A stretch of DNA of 64,000 nucleotides, from assembly GCA_964035575.1 (NCBI GenBank), contig OZ037885.1, positions 372,001 to 436,000 of the forward strand. Direction: 5' to 3'. Below the pieces are notes generated by a model. It was not told the origin of the DNA. It searched no databases and saw only the letters and a program-made list of their open reading frames with translations. The translations under genes and the position numbers were made by a program. Shown piece by piece: positions 52,960 to 63,055 of this stretch (positions within the stretch are counted from its first letter, which is position 1; every line of letters begins with the position of its first letter). This DNA is from Rhynchopus sp. YZ270_cl-10. Its lineage: Eukaryota; Euglenozoa; Diplonemea; Diplonemida; Diplonemidae.

Positions 52960-53711
52960 TGTGTGGTTTGTGTTGCTGTGGTGTCTTTTGTGTGTGTTTC
53001 TTTTTGTGCAAAGCTTCACACACACAGTCAGGGGAACGGACACACCGATGAGGGATAACTAAAAGAAGAAAATTATCTTGGATAAAATGAGAACGTAACG
53101 TTTGGAAGAATTTTTCCAGGTGTAAAGTCTGGTCACAGTGTAAAGCCAATGCAAACTGAAAACAAAAAAATAGGAACACCCCTCCCCAGGACAAATTGTA
53201 TACGGCCACCTTGTATACCATGATGACATGATCATCACATGTTAAAATGACATGATAGCCTGTCACTGACATACTATATATCATGACATGTGACATGCTT
53301 TTGTGAGTTTGTTAAGGAAATCCCACCAAAATTTATAACAAAATCATGGTATATGACATGTGTATCATGTCACACGTACCATGCCTTTTCGTGTCATTTT
53401 AACATTTGTTATTTTGTAACATGTTATTTATCATGTATGTCATGCCATGTCACCTACAAGGTCGCCGTGTAAGAAGTCATACATCGCACTTGCATTGATA
53501 TCTGCCTTCCAATGGTTGCTCGGTTGATGTCCTGATAAGGTAAAACACCTCGCAATCCACTAGGAACTATTGCCCACCAACCTCCACCCCGATTACTACT
53601 GTCCCCCGTAAGCTGATTATGCATTCTGTTCAAAACTGCTGTTGGTGACGCACATAACGGACCTGACCTTGAAAAATTATACGCCCCACTTCTCCACACA
53701 GAAACTCTTTC
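52960..53711. other. Spacer upstream of the ankyrin array
   Basis: 52960-53213 repeats the shared leader of the array. Similarity stops at GGCCACCTTGTAT (53213), where the sequence changes to ATGACATG/CATGTCAT repeats (53214-53460). No gene is seen in 53214-53711. Confidence 0.45.
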
Positions 53712-54407
53712 TCACACTGCATTTTCATCCGGCTTCGGTGGGAGCGGCGCGGCTTGACATCCACCAGACCCACCGCTTGCCATCGGTGGCGCTGTTGCCT
53801 GCGCCCCAACAGGCACGCCTGACTGGTAGTCCATCTGCCCTGGCTGCAGTGGGTGTACTATCGCCACTGGCTGCATAGGGGGTGCTGACGGCACGGCACC
53901 CCCTTCATGCACATGCACCGGAGCTCCACAGGGCACCGGCGTAGGTGATGAAGGGTCTCCTTGTTGTGGGTAACCCTGCGGCGGGTAACCCTGTGGCGGG
54001 TAGCCTTGTTGTGGGTATCCCTGTTGTGGGTACTGCGGATAGGCTGGCTGCGGCTGTGGGGGGTACCCTGATTGGTCAGCAGGTTGAACCTGGACCGGCT
54101 GGTCCTGTTGGGCGTCTGCTGCAACAACGGGGCCTTGTCTGAAGCAGGCCTTCTTCGTCATACACATATAGAGGACAATGACAGTCACAATGCATCCGAT
54201 AGAGCCTCCGACGATGACAACAATGATGACAATGAGGGCTTTCTTCTCGCAGGTCTCCTTCGACCCGCAGCTGTCGTCCCAGCAGCAGCCGTGCTCACAC
54301 CCTTTCTCGGGAACGTCCCGTTGCAGCTCATCATTCCAACACCACTCCTCCGCGTTACAATACACCGCAAAACACATAAACAACAGGAACACTCGAAGAA
54401 CGCTCAT
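53712..54407 (-). CDS. Six-cysteine single-pass membrane protein, Pro/Gln/Tyr-tail type
   Basis: The product is 231 aa from ATG 54407. Signal peptide: MSVLRVFLLFMCFAVYCNA. Ectodomain cysteines: C-x13-C-x3-CC-x4-CGS-x3-C (WCWNDELQ ... GCEHGCCWDDSCGSKETC). Transmembrane helix about 55-80 (IVIIVVIVGGSIGCIVTVIV), then CMTKKACF. The cytosolic tail is Pro/Gln/Gly/Tyr-rich with tandem YPQQG/YPPQG units (GYPQQGYPPQGYPPQGYPQQ), a low-complexity type that can bind WW/SH3 domains or phase-separate, and ends PPKPDENAV. The ectodomain is nearly the same as in the next gene (54822-55397), while tails differ completely. Confidence 0.78.
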   Translation of the reverse strand: MSVLRVFLLFMCFAVYCNAEEWCWNDELQRDVPEKGCEHGCCWDDSCGSKETCEKKALIVIIVVIVGGSIGCIVTVIVLYMCMTKKACFRQGPVVAADAQQDQPVQVQPADQSGYPPQPQPAYPQYPQQGYPQQGYPPQGYPPQGYPQQGDPSSPTPVPCGAPVHVHEGGAVPSAPPMQPVAIVHPLQPGQMDYQSGVPVGAQATAPPMASGGSGGCQAAPLPPKPDENAV

Positions 54408-54423
54408 TCTCAAAGGAAGAAAG

Positions 54424-54462
<39 letters not shown>

Positions 54463-54821
54463 TAACGCTGTGGAGTGTGTGGGTGGTTCAGGGGGGAGAG
54501 GGGGCGGTTTGGGTGGAAAAATAGGGGTTTTTTTTTTGTGTCGACAATCGCCTAAGGACCCGCGGGAGTCTAGGGTCTGTACTCTTTTTTTTGCTTTGTT
54601 GGTGTTAAGTTTGAGAGGAGAGTCTCAGAGGGAGTTTAAAAAATGGGGTAAATTGCAAGATATCGATAGTTTCCTTGTAAATAAAGATGTTATGAGATGA
54701 ACCTAAGCCTCTCGTGATTAGTCATCATTTGAGAAAAAAAGGGGGGAAGAATTTGGCAAATACAGCCCTCTCGTAAACGCACATCTAAAAAAAACCCCCC
54801 TCCTTCACACCCTTCCCTACA
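54408..54821. other. Spacer between six-cysteine paralogs
   Basis: It holds a GA microsatellite (54427-54459), a GTGTCGACAATCGCC phrase related to 32480 and 49115, a family A copy (54690-54727; outer stem GATGA/TCATC is perfectly paired here) and a family B fragment (54755-54790). Confidence 0.5.
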
Positions 54822-55397
54822 TCAGGTCTGTAAAGACTGGGGCTGATAGCATTGTGAAGGGGGTTGCGGTGGGGCCATGGTGGGGAACATCACTGACGGG
54901 ATGACAGCGCCTTCTTCTTCTTCTTCTTCTTCTTGGCTGATTCCTCCTTCTTCATTTCTTGCCGCACTGACCATGCTGGCCATACTTGCCTCCTGCACCA
55001 CCTGGCCGTATACTGGGGCCGGATAGACGTCGCCTTGCGGTACACCTTGCGTACAGAATAGAGGCTGTTGGCAGTGAAGGACACATGGTATTATTTGGGG
55101 TAGCGTTGTGAGGGAGCGCAAAGGGGTAGGCCGAGCAAAGCAGGCACGCCGTGTCCAGGAACACCAAACAAGCACACCCACCGCAATGGCAGTACAGAAC
55201 AGCACCAGGAAGAGAACTACAAGCAAGACCACTGTCGCAGCACTGCACTCATCGCGCGAGCCGCAGAAGTCGTCCCAGCAACACCCATGCTCGCATTCTG
55301 ATGCCACCACAGCACGCTCCAACGCAATGCTGTAGCACTCCCTCCCACAAACCACGTCGCCAAACAACAATAACGCCAGCAACCATCGGCAAAGCAT
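54822..55397 (-). CDS. Six-cysteine single-pass membrane protein, Glu-tract-tail type
   Basis: The product is 191 aa from ATG 55397. Signal peptide: MLCRWLLALLLFGDVVCG. Ectodomain: C-x13-C-x3-CC-x4-CGS-x3-C (ECYSIALERA ... ECEHGCCWDDFCGSRDEC). A long hydrophobic helix follows (TVVLLVVLFLVLFCTAIAVG), then CSWTRRACF at the membrane face, matching CMTKKACF of the neighbour. The tail is Pro/Gln-rich with an eight-Glu run coded by a TTC microsatellite (plus strand 54912-54936). It shares ectodomain and juxtamembrane motif with 53712-54407, so the two are tandem paralogs. Confidence 0.75.
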   Translation of the reverse strand: MLCRWLLALLLFGDVVCGRECYSIALERAVVASECEHGCCWDDFCGSRDECSAATVVLLVVLFLVLFCTAIAVGVLVWCSWTRRACFARPTPLRSLTTLPQIIPCVLHCQQPLFCTQGVPQGDVYPAPVYGQVVQEASMASMVSAARNEEGGISQEEEEEEEGAVIPSVMFPTMAPPQPPSQCYQPQSLQT

Positions 55398-55663
55398 TTC
55401 TTTTTTTGAGTTCAGGAGGTGGGTGGGGTATGTGTCAGGGCTAACTTTCGGGGGGTTTTTTTTGGGGGCACTGTGGCATGATAGGGGAACTCTCGATGGG
55501 GTGAAAAAAATTGAGGGCAATAAAGTGAAGTTACTAATGCAGGCACCTCCGACTGACCCACGTACGATGCCAGCCAATAAATATATGGGTCAGTCCACAA
55601 ACCCACCCTAAAAGGTAACCTTTTGTAATTATTTGCAAATGAAATAACTTCCATTCGGACTTT

Positions 55664-56250
55664 TTGCTCGATTTTTGCTCCTTTGAACTCAGAATGACGT
55701 TTCTGAGGTCACAGAAGCAAAAAATCGAGCAAAAATTCCGAGCAGAAGATGAATTAACGTCGAGAGGTAAAAAAAAGCTCCCTTTGAATTGGGTTTTGAG
55801 TGGGTGTCACGACATGACATTTTTATTAAACAGAATAGTAAACACAAAAAATGGATGCGGCGACATTGCGCTTTGGAAAAAAAAGCTGATGGACGACCCA
55901 GTCAAGGGGGAAAAGGATCGGGATAACCTCCTGAAGCTTGCAAAAAGCATGGTGCTTACAGGCCTCTCTGGAATGAGCTGGCGTGGTTGCAGGCGGCTGT
56001 ATGCGCACGCCTTCGATTTGTGAGGTTCTGCACAGTCGGAAGACAACCCGGAAAGGTACAAAGATAAAGTTCTACTGTCTGTTGTAGATCGATGGAATTG
56101 GATGCATATAGCGAAGAGGAACGTCCTGCACCCAGTCTCCTTGAGTTGCTGATCGCGGAGCTGAAGAAGGGCTCTGCAAAGACCGGCTTCACTGCCCGCT
56201 CATCGAAATCCCCTTTGACGTTGCGCATCAGGGACTTTTTTTTATAGGCC
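55664..56250 (+). pseudogene. Unrecognised coding-like segment on the plus strand
   Basis: Codon-like sequence gives NTKNGCGDIALWKKKLMDDP ... GMSWRGCRRLYAHAFDL and, further on, MELDAYSEEERPAPSLLELL and IAELKKGSAKTGFTAR. The two parts could belong to one gene with a short GTACAA...GTAG intron near 56055, but the frame is interrupted between them. A short inverted pair (TTTTTGCTC-GATTTTTGCTC and GAGCAAAAATT, 55669-55740) lies at its left. Being on the plus strand, unlike all host genes here, it may belong to a mobile element or be a dead gene. No family was recognised. Confidence 0.3.
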
Positions 56251-57938
56251 TTTCGCGTCTTTGGGGGTACAGACAAGGATTGTTGTTCTCAATTGTCGCT
56301 ACTGTGAGGGGCAAACGAGGCATTGCTTTCCGATCTTGAGGACACAGTGCAGAGTGTGGAATGAGTTGCCTGGAACAGCGGGAGGGGGGTGCTAAGGGGG
56401 TTACAGGGGGACGGCTTCAGTTTGCCGGTTTTAAAAAAAACCAGGATTTACTGCGCACTCTGCGATACAATGTCTACTTCATTTGTTTAAGGCACGGTAC
56501 ATCAATACCAAAGTACGATGCGTTGATCATCTGGGCTGATGTCGGGCGCCATTTCCAAAGAAATGCTTCATTTTCTTCTTTTTAAGCTGTCGAGTAAACG
56601 TGTTGCCGCTAAAAAAATTTTTTTTGTGAAAAACACGGGGAAAAATGGGAGGGATTTATTATTGGTATTAGTGTTGGCCATTGAGACAAATCGTCTGTTT
56701 CACTATTTTTTACTCATCCTTCTGGAAAGAAGTCAAATAGGGTTGTACGGATAATAGGAAGGGCGACCGTTGTTTTTTTTCTACCAGCAAGGCAACAAAA
56801 AAATTGACTCGAAATACAAAGCCCTCTCGTGGCAGTGTACTTTACCAGCAAGGCGACAAAATAGCTGTGCATTTTTTTTTTTCTTTTCTTTCTCTTGTTA
56901 GGGCAAATGTATGAAAATGGGAAATTAGCTAAAAAGGATTATTTCGTGTACATTCTATTCTGACGAAAAGAAGGTAAAGAGGGTGCTAAAAATGTACCCT
57001 AAAAAGGAGAAAAAAGTAATTGAGATGAACCTGAGACTCGTTGTGCTTAGTCACCTTTTAAAAAAAGAAACAGTTTATAAGATGACCCTAAGCCTCTTGT
57101 GCTTAGTCATGATGCATCCTTGAAAAAAAAAGAGAGAAAATATAGTAAAAGGATTCACGATGGGCGTTATGGGATAAAAGACAATAAATATTCTGTGGTG
57201 ATATTTTTATTACTGCAACACGCTCCCACTGACTACCTGGCAGTGAAGAGGAAACCTCTTTGAGACCAAAAACACGCACATTTTCTGCAATTCTAAAAGG
57301 AAATACTTTTAAAAGAAAATGGGGTTATCGGCGTTCCAGCCGATCACCCTTTTTGTAGGGCGAACCAAAAAAGAAAAGAAAAAAAGTTGACTTGAAATAC
57401 AAAAGCCCTCTCGTGAACAGTGTACCTTGGTATGACCAGCTGTACCGGGGGTAGACACCGAACCATGCAGTCCTACAATCCATTTCGTGGTTTACATCTG
57501 AAAAGAGAGAGGGAAAAAATCAAAATCTAACAATAACTGTCAACTGATCTCTTAAAAAAGACAATACGTTTTTCTTCTTTCTTTGATAAATTGTTGGAGT
57601 AGTGTAGTTGCCTCGGTTTGTGTTGCCACAGTTGTGCAATCTCCACAGTCTTCTTTTTCCCGTTGAACGCAGCTTGAAAAGACAGCAAAACCAAAAAGGG
57701 GGGAAAACCCTCCCTAAGGCTCCACCACCATATCGCATTCTGTCTCTGCATCTGCTTTGCATTATTTCATACCCTTTCCCGTCACCCTCTACGCCACTAT
57801 TCTGACGTATTTCACCTCAAAAAAAAAAAAAAAAAACGTCACCCTCCCTCATTTTTCTTTTTCTTTCAATAAATTGGAGAGGAGCGTTCCCCTCGTTGTG
57901 TTGTCCCACACATTGTTTGCAATCTCCGCCTATTTCCT
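56251..57938. other. Repeat-rich spacer downstream of WDR27
   Basis: Family B copies lie at 56805-56845 (short) and 57384-57492 (long), family A at 57016-57057 (worn) and 57073-57110 (clean, loop CTCTTGT), family D at 57583-57651 and 57868-57931. No gene is recognised between 56251 and 57938. Confidence 0.55.
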
Positions 57939-60261
57939 TCACTTATCTGAGAGGAACGCGATCTTCCCGTCATGCCCCCCTGCTGCAAGCTGTGGGAAGA
58001 GGGGACTCCACGCCACAGCACTGACCACATCACGGTGGGTCTGCGTTTTGCTGAGGACCTTCCCGCTGGCAAGGTCGTACGTGTATACACAGCGGTCCTC
58101 ACTTCCGGAGGCGAGGAAGCGAAGGCAGGGGGAGATGGCCGCGTCGATGCTGTGCACCTTGTTGAGGTGCGAGACATACGTCCGTACGGCACCACCTCCT
58201 GCACGCACATCCCATAGCTTAATAGCTCCATCCGGTGCCGTTGTTCCAAAGATCTCCAATGACTGTCTCGGGATGTCTGCAAACATGGATGCCCCAGGGA
58301 GTACAATATGCTGTACAGGGCGTTCGTGGCAGCCCTCCATGTTGCGTACACTGCGCTCTGCGGCCACGTCGTGCACACTGACGGTCTTGTTGCTTCCCGC
58401 GTAGAAGACGAGGCCTGACATAAAGGAGTTGTGTGCGGCAAGAGAAGTGACAGCTTGGCAGCCGGTTTTGATTTGCAGGATAAGCTTTTCGCAGCTTCTG
58501 TTGTGGGTGTGGGTAGAGGGGGGGAAAGGAAAGAAAATGAACGAAAGGTGCCCTTATAGGGAGTCCGCAATTTTGTAAAAAAAAAGGTAGTGTTTTAGAA
58601 AAATGTCTACAAAATTGATACCTATTGGTCAACCGATCACTCTCGTCCACTGCAGAGTCGATGAAGAAGTGATGGAAGTCGATGTTCCCCCCAGATGCCA
58701 CCACTGCGACGCGGTCGGTGTGCATGAAGCAGCATGCGCGCACCTCCGCCTGCTTCTGCAGGGTGAGGTAGGGCGAGGTGCTCCGGGTCGGCCTCCACAG
58801 CTTTGCGGTGCTGTCAAGCGAGCCTGTAATGAGCGCTTGCTGCTCCACACCGTAGCTGTGCGAAACACCGACGCTGGTCAACGGCGCAGTGTGGCCCTTC
58901 ATCGCCACCGCCTCACCACTGTACTTTGCGACGGGAAGACGCACTGCACAGCACAGCTGGTCTGCAGATGCGGTAACTAAATGCTTTGCGTCGGGTGTAT
59001 ACTGCATTGCCATCACCGCACCATTGTGCAAAGGGCACGACTCAAACGGTGCAGCATGCTGCTTCTGCACCACACACGGCGCACCTCGCATTGCTGTGTA
59101 CACCAAATCACCTACAGATCTCTGTGTCGCTGCCGCCTTCCGCCGTTTCTGCAACTCCGCCTTCTTCCTCGACTGCTGCACACTCCACGGCTCATTCTTT
59201 GGCGCAGCGTACCCCGAGGATTTTATTTTGGACGCATTTCCCACATTTCCATTTCCCTTTTTCGCAGATGGACGTCTCGCAGTACCATGGGTAGGCCCCG
59301 ACAACACCCCCGTATTTTTGAAAATGCTTGAATACGCAAAAAAGCATTTTGGCAGCTCCTCCCGTGGAAATACTGAGACCAGAGGGTTTGCCTCGGTGTT
59401 CTGTTCGGGGAGGAGAGCGTCTGTGTCGAGGTGGATGTGGTGGCAGGTCAACGCTGAGGTGAATGCAGCAACCCCTACGAGATAGGGGTGGGCAACAGCG
59501 GCATGCTCGTAGGGCATGCCTGAGCCTGCACCGCTTAGTAGAAGCTTTCCCTCAAGACTACTGCACCCAATACTAAACAGCGCATGATTCGTGCTAACAA
59601 GAAACACTCCACGGACGCATTGTAGTGACAGCACAGAGAACCCCTTTTCGGTGTCCGCCACCACACCGTCCCCGATCTCTTCAACTATCCTTGGGTGGCT
59701 CGACACCCTCGCCACCTTACGTTGTGTCGGTTCTACAGTGTCTGGCGGCATTAGCTTTGCGCTGTTAATTTCGCGGAGAACTTTGTAGCCTTCGTCCCCT
59801 GAGACTATTCGGACGACACCGTCGCCGAAGCCGAGTGTAATGCGGTGTGGACTTCGTTGCTCGCAGAGGGAAAGCAGTGGGGCGGCGGAGAGAATGCGGG
59901 ATTCATACTTGACGGTGTTGTGTTGGAGGTCCCAGAGGCGGAAGGTACGGTCGTGGGAGCCGCTGATGAGCGTCTCCTCCCAGACAGAGGAGAAGGTAAG
60001 GCATGCGACGGCTGCGGTGTGGCCTTCGAGGAGGGCTGTGGCGGTGCCGTCCATGCCGCTGACGACAATAGATTTTCCGTAGGCTACGGCTAATGTGTTG
60101 TTGGGGCTGGTGGAGGCGCAGATGGACCTGCAGCCGTTCAGTTCGGTGAGTTCTTCGACGTTGAGGAGGGTGTGTTCGTGGACGGAGCTGCCGTTCGGCA
60201 CGTCGCTCATGTCAACAATGTAGCAGTCGGTGCTGCAGACGATGAGGCGGTCGAGTGTCAT
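57939..60261 (-). CDS. WDR27: WDR27-like WD40-repeat protein
   Basis: Exon 1 is 58622-60261 and exon 2 is 57939-58497, joined by a 124-bp GTATCA...ACAG intron in frame; 732 aa. Several WD40 blades are clear (LLEGHTAAVACLTFSSVWEE ... GSHDRTFRLWD; NGAVMAMQYTPDAKHLVTAS; MKGHTAPLTSVGVSHSYGVE ... GSLDSTAKLW). The C-terminal part (AHNSFMSGLVFYAGSNKTVS; PDGAIKLWDVRAGG; GSEDRCVYTYDL; AWSPLFPQLAAGGHDGKIAF) follows the layout of animal WDR27. A charged Lys/Arg/Ala-rich stretch sits mid-protein (QQSRKKAELQKRRKAAATQR). WDR27 is a poorly characterised beta-propeller scaffold. The start ATG at 60261 lies only about 12-16 bp from the edge of the duplicated segment, so its natural 5' region may have been replaced. 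Confidence 0.78.
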
Positions 60262-60333
60262 GTGGAGGTGGTCCTGGGCACATCCCAAAAAAATAAATTA
60301 AGCGGCGGGGGGGGGCGGGGAAAAACGCATTTT

Positions 60334-60810
60334 TCACTCATCATCATCGCCAGAACTGTTTTCTACCTTCTTCTGCTTTTTGCGGATCGCTTCTTCGTCG
60401 CTGTCGCTTTCATATTCTTCCTCGTTGTCTGCGACTTGGTGTGTGGGTTCGGTGGTGTGGACAACAGGGTCTTCTTCATCGCCGTCGCCCTTGCAACAGG
60501 AGACACACATCAAAACGCAAAAGATAAATATGCAAAGGAAAATGGCGCCAGCGACAGCTAGGCTGATGATGAGCACTCGCTTGCACGCGGCCTCGCTTCC
60601 ACAGGAGTCGCCGATGCAGCAGCTGTTCGCACAGTTCCCCTCCCGCACCAGCACACCGTCCTCCTCGCAATAGCGCGGGCCCCCGTTGTCGTCGTCGTCA
60701 CTGCTGTACGTGTTTGTCTTTGAGTTGTACCTTGACGTCCTCTCGTCTGTCAAAGCAACAGCGCCATAGACGCACCCAAACACCACTAAGGTGAGAAGAT
60801 ACAAATTCAT
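60334..60810 (-). CDS. Six-cysteine single-pass membrane protein, acidic-tail type (copy 2)
   Basis: Identical in sequence to the gene at 45894-46370: signal peptide, C-x11-C-x3-CC-x4-CGS-x3-C ectodomain, one membrane helix, cysteine-rich juxtamembrane part and acidic tail. Its stop codon lies about 60 bp from the duplication edge and WDR27 starts 73 bp further on, so its 3' UTR would overlap the WDR27 leader. Confidence 0.75.
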   Translation of the reverse strand: MNLYLLTLVVFGCVYGAVALTDERTSRYNSKTNTYSSDDDDNGGPRYCEEDGVLVREGNCANSCCIGDSCGSEAACKRVLIISLAVAGAIFLCIFIFCVLMCVSCCKGDGDEEDPVVHTTEPTHQVADNEEEYESDSDEEAIRKKQKKVENSSGDDDE

Positions 60811-61192
60811 GGGGAGGGAAGTGTAGTGTAGTGTAGTGGTTCTGTGTAGAGGGGGAGGGGTAAGGTTTCAAGCAAGAAATGTTGACAAATATATTAGTTG
60901 GTTGTCTGTTTTGCTCGTTGAATTTGTCGGGGGAAAAGAGTTGTTGTGGGGGGGGATACTTGGGCGCCCGCGGGGAGAAAAAAAAAACGGCCCCAGAAAT
61001 TTCTCGGGGTTTTCCCTCGGAATTTACTCAGTCTCGGAAAATTTCCGGGGCGTTCAGGGGTGCTTGCTGTCCACAGAGGGGGTGAAGTATCTCGTGCATT
61101 TCTGGAACTCAACACCACTCCTAACAGGGTGCCAGAGCTCTGTGTCTCATCATAACGCAGCTGGCGGTGGAAGGCGCGAGGTACTCCAAGAA

Positions 61193-63055
61193 CTAACGTC
61201 TGTCGTTGTTGTCTGTGCCGATGTCTGCACCTGCATCAATCAACACCTGCACCACGTCTGCATGGCCTTTCTTCACTGCACAGGACAACGCAGTCTCGTT
61301 GTTGCTGTCTCGGTGATTCACATCCACCTCCGGCAATCCCACAAGATAGCGCACAATCCAGGTGTGTCTATTACTCGCCGCAAGCAAAAGACACGTTCTT
61401 CCTTCGTTGTCTGTGACATTCACTCCCGCACCTGCTTCAACCAACACCTTCACAACTTCGAGTGCTCCTGAAGTACTGGCACAGTGCAGAGGCGAATGTC
61501 CGTCTTCGTTCTTTGTGTCGATGTATGCACCTGCATCAATCAGCACCCGCACCACGGCTGGACGGCGTTCCTTCACTGCACAGTCCAACACAGTACAGTT
61601 GTACATGTCTCGGTGATTCACATCCACCTCCGGCAAGCCCACAAGATAGCGCACAGTCTCGGCGTGTCCATTACGCGCCGCAAGGGAAAGACACGTCCTT
61701 CCATTAAAGTCTGTGACACGCACTCCTGCACCTGCTTCCACGAACACCTTCACAACTTCGAGTGCTCCTGAACGGGAAGCCAAGAGCAGAGGAGAATGCC
61801 TGTCGCTGTTGTCTGTGTCGATGTCTGCACCTGCATCAATCAGCACCTGCACCACATCTGTATGGCCTTCCTTCACTGCACAGTACAACGCAGTGCAGTT
61901 GTTCATGACTCGGTGATTCACATCCACCTCCGGCAAGCCCACAAGATAGCGCACAGTCTCGGTGTGTCCATTACGCGACGCAAGGAAAAGGCTGGTGCTT
62001 CCATCGTCGTCTGTGGCATTAACTCCCGCACCTGCTCTGACCAACATCTTCACAACTTCGAGTGCTCCTGAAGTGCTGGCACAGTGCAGAGGCGAACATC
62101 CAAATATTGTCTCTGTGTCGATGTCTGCACCTGCATCAATCAACACCCGCACCACGTCTGGATGGCCTTCCTTCGCCGCACAGTGCAACGCAGTCTCGCT
62201 TTTCCTGTCGCAGTGATTCACATCCACCTCCGGCAAGCCCACAAGATAGCGCACAGTCTCGGTGTGTCCAAAGTACGCCGCAAGGAAAAGACACGTGCCT
62301 CCATGGTCGTCTGTGACATTCACTCCTGCACCTGCTCTGACCAACACTTTCACAACTTCGAGTGCTCCTGAAGTACTGGCACGGTGCAGAGGCGAATCTC
62401 CGTCGTTGTTGTTTGAGGCGATGTCTGCACCTGCATCAATCAACACCTGCACCACGTCTGCATGGGCTTCCTTCACTGCACAGTCCAACGCAGTGCAGTT
62501 GTACATGTCGCGGTGATTCACATCCACCTCCGGCAAGCCCACAAGATAGCGCACAGTCTCGGTGTGTCCGTTACTCGCCGCAAGGGAAAGACACGTCCTT
62601 CCTTCATTGCCGTCTGTGACATTCACTCCTGCACCTGCTTCGACCAACGTCTTCACAACTTCGAGTGCTCCTGAATCACTGGCACAGTGCAGAGGCGAAC
62701 GTCCGTTGTTCTTTGTGTCGATGTCTGCACCTGCATCAATCAACACCCGCACCACATCTGGATGGCCTTCCTTAGCCGCACAGTGCAACGCAGTGAGGTT
62801 CCTGACTCGCTGATTCACATCAACCTCCGGCAAGCCCACAAGATAGCGCACAGTCTCGGTGTGTCCGTTACTCGCCACAAGGTTAAGAAACTTGTTTCCT
62901 TCGCCGAAGACAACTGCATCCCTGTCTGGAGACAGCTTCTCAAGGGCCACCCGCATGGCAGCAGTGTCGCCGTTCCTGGCAGCCTCCAAGACCTCGTCTG
63001 CAGAAAGCTTTCTTCTCTTTCGAGCCTCCGTGCTGTCTGCGCTTCGCTTTGGCAT
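61193..63055 (-). CDS. Long ankyrin-repeat protein of the array (copy 2)
   Basis: Identical to the gene at 46753-48615: 620 aa, KRRK motif near the N-terminus and about six three-ankyrin super-repeats. Start taken at ATG 63055 by the same reasoning (an upstream in-frame Met lies at 63139 in the shared leader). Identity of the two copies, including silent sites, shows recent duplication or conversion. Confidence 0.85.
   Translation of the reverse strand: MPKRSADSTEARKRRKLSADEVLEAARNGDTAAMRVALEKLSPDRDAVVFGEGNKFLNLVASNGHTETVRYLVGLPEVDVNQRVRNLTALHCAAKEGHPDVVRVLIDAGADIDTKNNGRSPLHCASDSGALEVVKTLVEAGAGVNVTDGNEGRTCLSLAASNGHTETVRYLVGLPEVDVNHRDMYNCTALDCAVKEAHADVVQVLIDAGADIASNNNDGDSPLHRASTSGALEVVKVLVRAGAGVNVTDDHGGTCLFLAAYFGHTETVRYLVGLPEVDVNHCDRKSETALHCAAKEGHPDVVRVLIDAGADIDTETIFGCSPLHCASTSGALEVVKMLVRAGAGVNATDDDGSTSLFLASRNGHTETVRYLVGLPEVDVNHRVMNNCTALYCAVKEGHTDVVQVLIDAGADIDTDNSDRHSPLLLASRSGALEVVKVFVEAGAGVRVTDFNGRTCLSLAARNGHAETVRYLVGLPEVDVNHRDMYNCTVLDCAVKERRPAVVRVLIDAGAYIDTKNEDGHSPLHCASTSGALEVVKVLVEAGAGVNVTDNEGRTCLLLAASNRHTWIVRYLVGLPEVDVNHRDSNNETALSCAVKKGHADVVQVLIDAGADIGTDNNDRR

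Noticed and set aside
46753-53062. Plus-strand frames of 60-155 codons across the ankyrin array (for example ending HLHNFECS)
   Set aside because: They repeat with the ankyrin super-repeat period and are antisense shadows of the ankyrin genes.
60262-60288. Longer WDR27 N-terminus (GCAQDHLHM) starting before 60261
   Set aside because: It would need a TTG start and crosses the duplication edge into sequence belonging to the membrane gene unit.
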